A DNA stretch of 7,076 nucleotides from Candidatus Aminicenantota bacterium (GTDB lineage Bacteria > Acidobacteriota > Aminicenantia > UBA2199). Below the pieces are notes generated by a model, which was given only the letters and a program-made list of their open reading frames with translations, was not told where the DNA came from and made no database searches. The position numbers and the translations under genes were made by a program. Positions 5,474-7,076 of the stretch are shown one piece after another (within the stretch, counting starts at the first letter, position 1; every line of letters starts with the position of its first letter). The stretch is taken from assembly GCA_030671465.1 (NCBI GenBank), contig DAOVIP010000097.1:1-7076 (forward strand). The letters run 5' to 3'.

Positions 5474-7076
5474 TTACTCGGAATCATTGTGCCTCCGGTG
5501 ATACAGTTTATAATAGAAGTAATTCCGATAAATATTTTTTACATAGGTTCGGGTGGCGGTAATGGGAATCATCTCGATGAACTCGTCATCCGGGGCATGG
5601 CCAAACCGTTCAATCCACCTGTCCACCCTGGAATCTCCGGCATTGTATGCGGCCAGGGCCAAATGTGTTTTTCCCTGGTATTTATTGATGAGATGTTTTA
5701 AATATTTGGTTCCGAGTCGAATATTGGTTTCAGGCTCGAACAGGTCTCGTCTTTGAATTTTTTTATTGGCTACCTCCCTGGCGGTTCTCAGCAGGATCTG
5801 CATGAGGCCATAAGCCCGGGCTGTAGAAACCGCATCGGTTTTGAAAAAACTTTCCTCTCTAATCAGTGACAGTATTAAATAAGGATCAAGGTCGTTTTGT
5901 TGACTGTACCTTTTAATTAGGCTTTCAAATCGCACCGGAAGGTAAATTTCACTCAGGAATGTGGGCAGTTGAATGGACTGGTAGCATTCGAAATTATCTT
6001 TGAATTTTTTAAAGGCCTGGTAGTAATCATTCTGTTTTAAATGGATTATGGATTCGATAATCATGATGACATTCATATCCGATCGGGACAAACTGTTTTC
6101 ATTTTTGACCAGTTGAATCAATTGTAGGCTCTCATCAACCAAATGATTCCTGATTAAGTATTTTAATCCCCTGACAATGTCCATGAGCATTGGATTCTGG
6201 TTCTGGTTGACCAGTTGGATAAAATTATTCAAACTGATGTGGGTTATGCCGTGATGTTTAAGATCGACCAATTTGGTGAAGTAATAGGAGAATGGATATT
6301 TTTCAATACCAACGGTGGCTGCATTTCCCATCTGGTAAACCCAGTATGAATTGGCCACTTTGTAGGGAACAATCGGTGAATTTTTTCCGAGGTTGAAATA
6401 TTGCAGTGCTTCTTTTTTCTGATTTTTTTTCAATCTGATCCAGGCAGAAATCCACAGTGCTTTCCAAAAGTCGGGATTATCAGTTTCCAGGTTTGATATG
6501 ATAAATTGATTGTATAATTTCAGGGCAAATTGGGATTTCTCCTTCATCAGCATTATATTGGCGGCATTGAACAGGAGATCGGCATATATCCGCTTGTGGT
6601 CTTTCAGTTCATGGATATGTTGGATGATTTCATCGAAATTGCTCTGGGCGGTTCTCAGGTTTATTTTTAAGAGCAATATTTTTTTATGAGCCAATAAATC
6701 TTTTCTGTTTACTCTGTTTAAAAGGTTTTTGGCATTTTCAAATCTGCGCTTTCGGTAATGGTACTCCGCAGAAAAAAGGTTTATAAGCTGGGAAGATTTT
6801 ACGTATTTTTTTTCAAGAAAAATTTCCCGGAAGGCATTTATCTTGGCCAGATAAGTGAATTTTTCAACCCAGAATCCATGGTCCAGTTTATTGATCAGTA
6901 TCCTCAATACCGGGCGACTTATTTTATCATTGAATACTGAGAGTTTATTCTGGCTGAACAGGGTTTTAAATAACTCAAAAGCCTGGTCTGTATTTCCGGT
7001 TTTCAACAAACTGTCCAGATACTGAATTTTCGTGTTAGTATCATTGAGGGGATGGGTGTCGAACCGCTTGATGAAA
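5474..7076 (-). CDS. slt: Soluble lytic murein transglycosylase (Slt70-like), 5' end outside window
   Basis: Slt is a periplasmic exolytic transglycosylase that cleaves MurNAc-GlcNAc bonds with 1,6-anhydro ring formation. The frame stays open through the right edge. The 22 extra codons beyond the TTG at 7009 (reading FIKRFDTHPL and on through IQYLDS) continue smoothly into the helical repeats, so the real start and signal peptide lie outside; 533 residues are visible. Counting from 7009, residues 1-355 are an alpha-helical TPR-like superhelix, matching the Slt U-shaped scaffold. The SLT domain spans about 357-505, with REESFF (384-389) containing the catalytic Glu386, then AYGLMQ (399-404), NIRLGTKYL (429-437), ALAAYNAGDSRVDRW (451-465) and the TRTYVKNIYRNYFYY stretch (486-500). 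The usual MP of LMQ-x-MP-x-TA is replaced by LL. Coding DNA is more AT-rich and Lys-rich than in the transporter gene. It is the first visible gene of the cluster; the promoter is not in view. Confidence 0.94.
   Translation of the reverse strand, partial: FIKRFDTHPLNDTNTKIQYLDSLLKTGNTDQAFELFKTLFSQNKLSVFNDKISRPVLRILINKLDHGFWVEKFTYLAKINAFREIFLEKKYVKSSQLINLFSAEYHYRKRRFENAKNLLNRVNRKDLLAHKKILLLKINLRTAQSNFDEIIQHIHELKDHKRIYADLLFNAANIMLMKEKSQFALKLYNQFIISNLETDNPDFWKALWISAWIRLKKNQKKEALQYFNLGKNSPIVPYKVANSYWVYQMGNAATVGIEKYPFSYYFTKLVDLKHHGITHISLNNFIQLVNQNQNPMLMDIVRGLKYLIRNHLVDESLQLIQLVKNENSLSRSDMNVIMIIESIIHLKQNDYYQAFKKFKDNFECYQSIQLPTFLSEIYLPVRFESLIKRYSQQNDLDPYLILSLIREESFFKTDAVSTARAYGLMQILLRTAREVANKKIQRRDLFEPETNIRLGTKYLKHLINKYQGKTHLALAAYNAGDSRVDRWIERFGHAPDDEFIEMIPITATRTYVKNIYRNYFYYKLYHRRHNDSE

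Noticed and set aside
7007..7009. TTG at 7009 as the start of slt
   Set aside because: The frame continues to the window edge with 22 further codons that fit the helical repeats, and a periplasmic Slt should have a signal peptide, which is not present at this position.

Overview
The window reads as ordinary chromosomal DNA from a didermal (Gram-negative-type) bacterium with intermediate base composition. It carries six protein genes, packed closely. The cell-envelope enzymes (a Slt-type lytic transglycosylase plus MltG) and the protein styles suggest something like Desulfobacterota or an Acidobacteriota/Aminicenantes-type lineage. That placement is a weak impression, because there is no rRNA or lineage-specific marker here.

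Left part, plus strand. The window opens inside an OPT-family oligopeptide transporter; its N-terminus lies before base 1 and it stops at 1416. After 83 bases, which hold a good sigma70-like promoter, comes a 452-residue protein of unknown function (1500-2858). It starts at TTG and has a cytoplasmic tail, one membrane span and a large external region. This is the only gene here I cannot name.

Right part, minus strand. Four genes are read right to left in the order slt, ddl, ruvX, mltG. The slt gene runs off the right edge. Gaps are 82 bases (slt-ddl) and 45 bases (ddl-ruvX), and ruvX and mltG overlap by 4 bases (ATGA). Three of the four act on peptidoglycan: Ddl makes the D-Ala-D-Ala end of the stem peptide, MltG cuts nascent glycan strands at the membrane, and Slt cuts glycan strands in the periplasm. 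RuvX, a RuvC-fold nuclease acting on nucleic acid, is the outsider. The spacing suggests one transcription unit whose promoter is outside the window. It converges on the unknown plus-strand gene with only 2 bases between the two stop codons.

I found no RNA genes, CRISPR arrays, insertion sequences, attachment sites or origins, and no gene-free stretch longer than about 85 bases. I do not see a clear new biological system. The best lead for novelty is the unknown membrane-anchored protein and its very short predicted leader.
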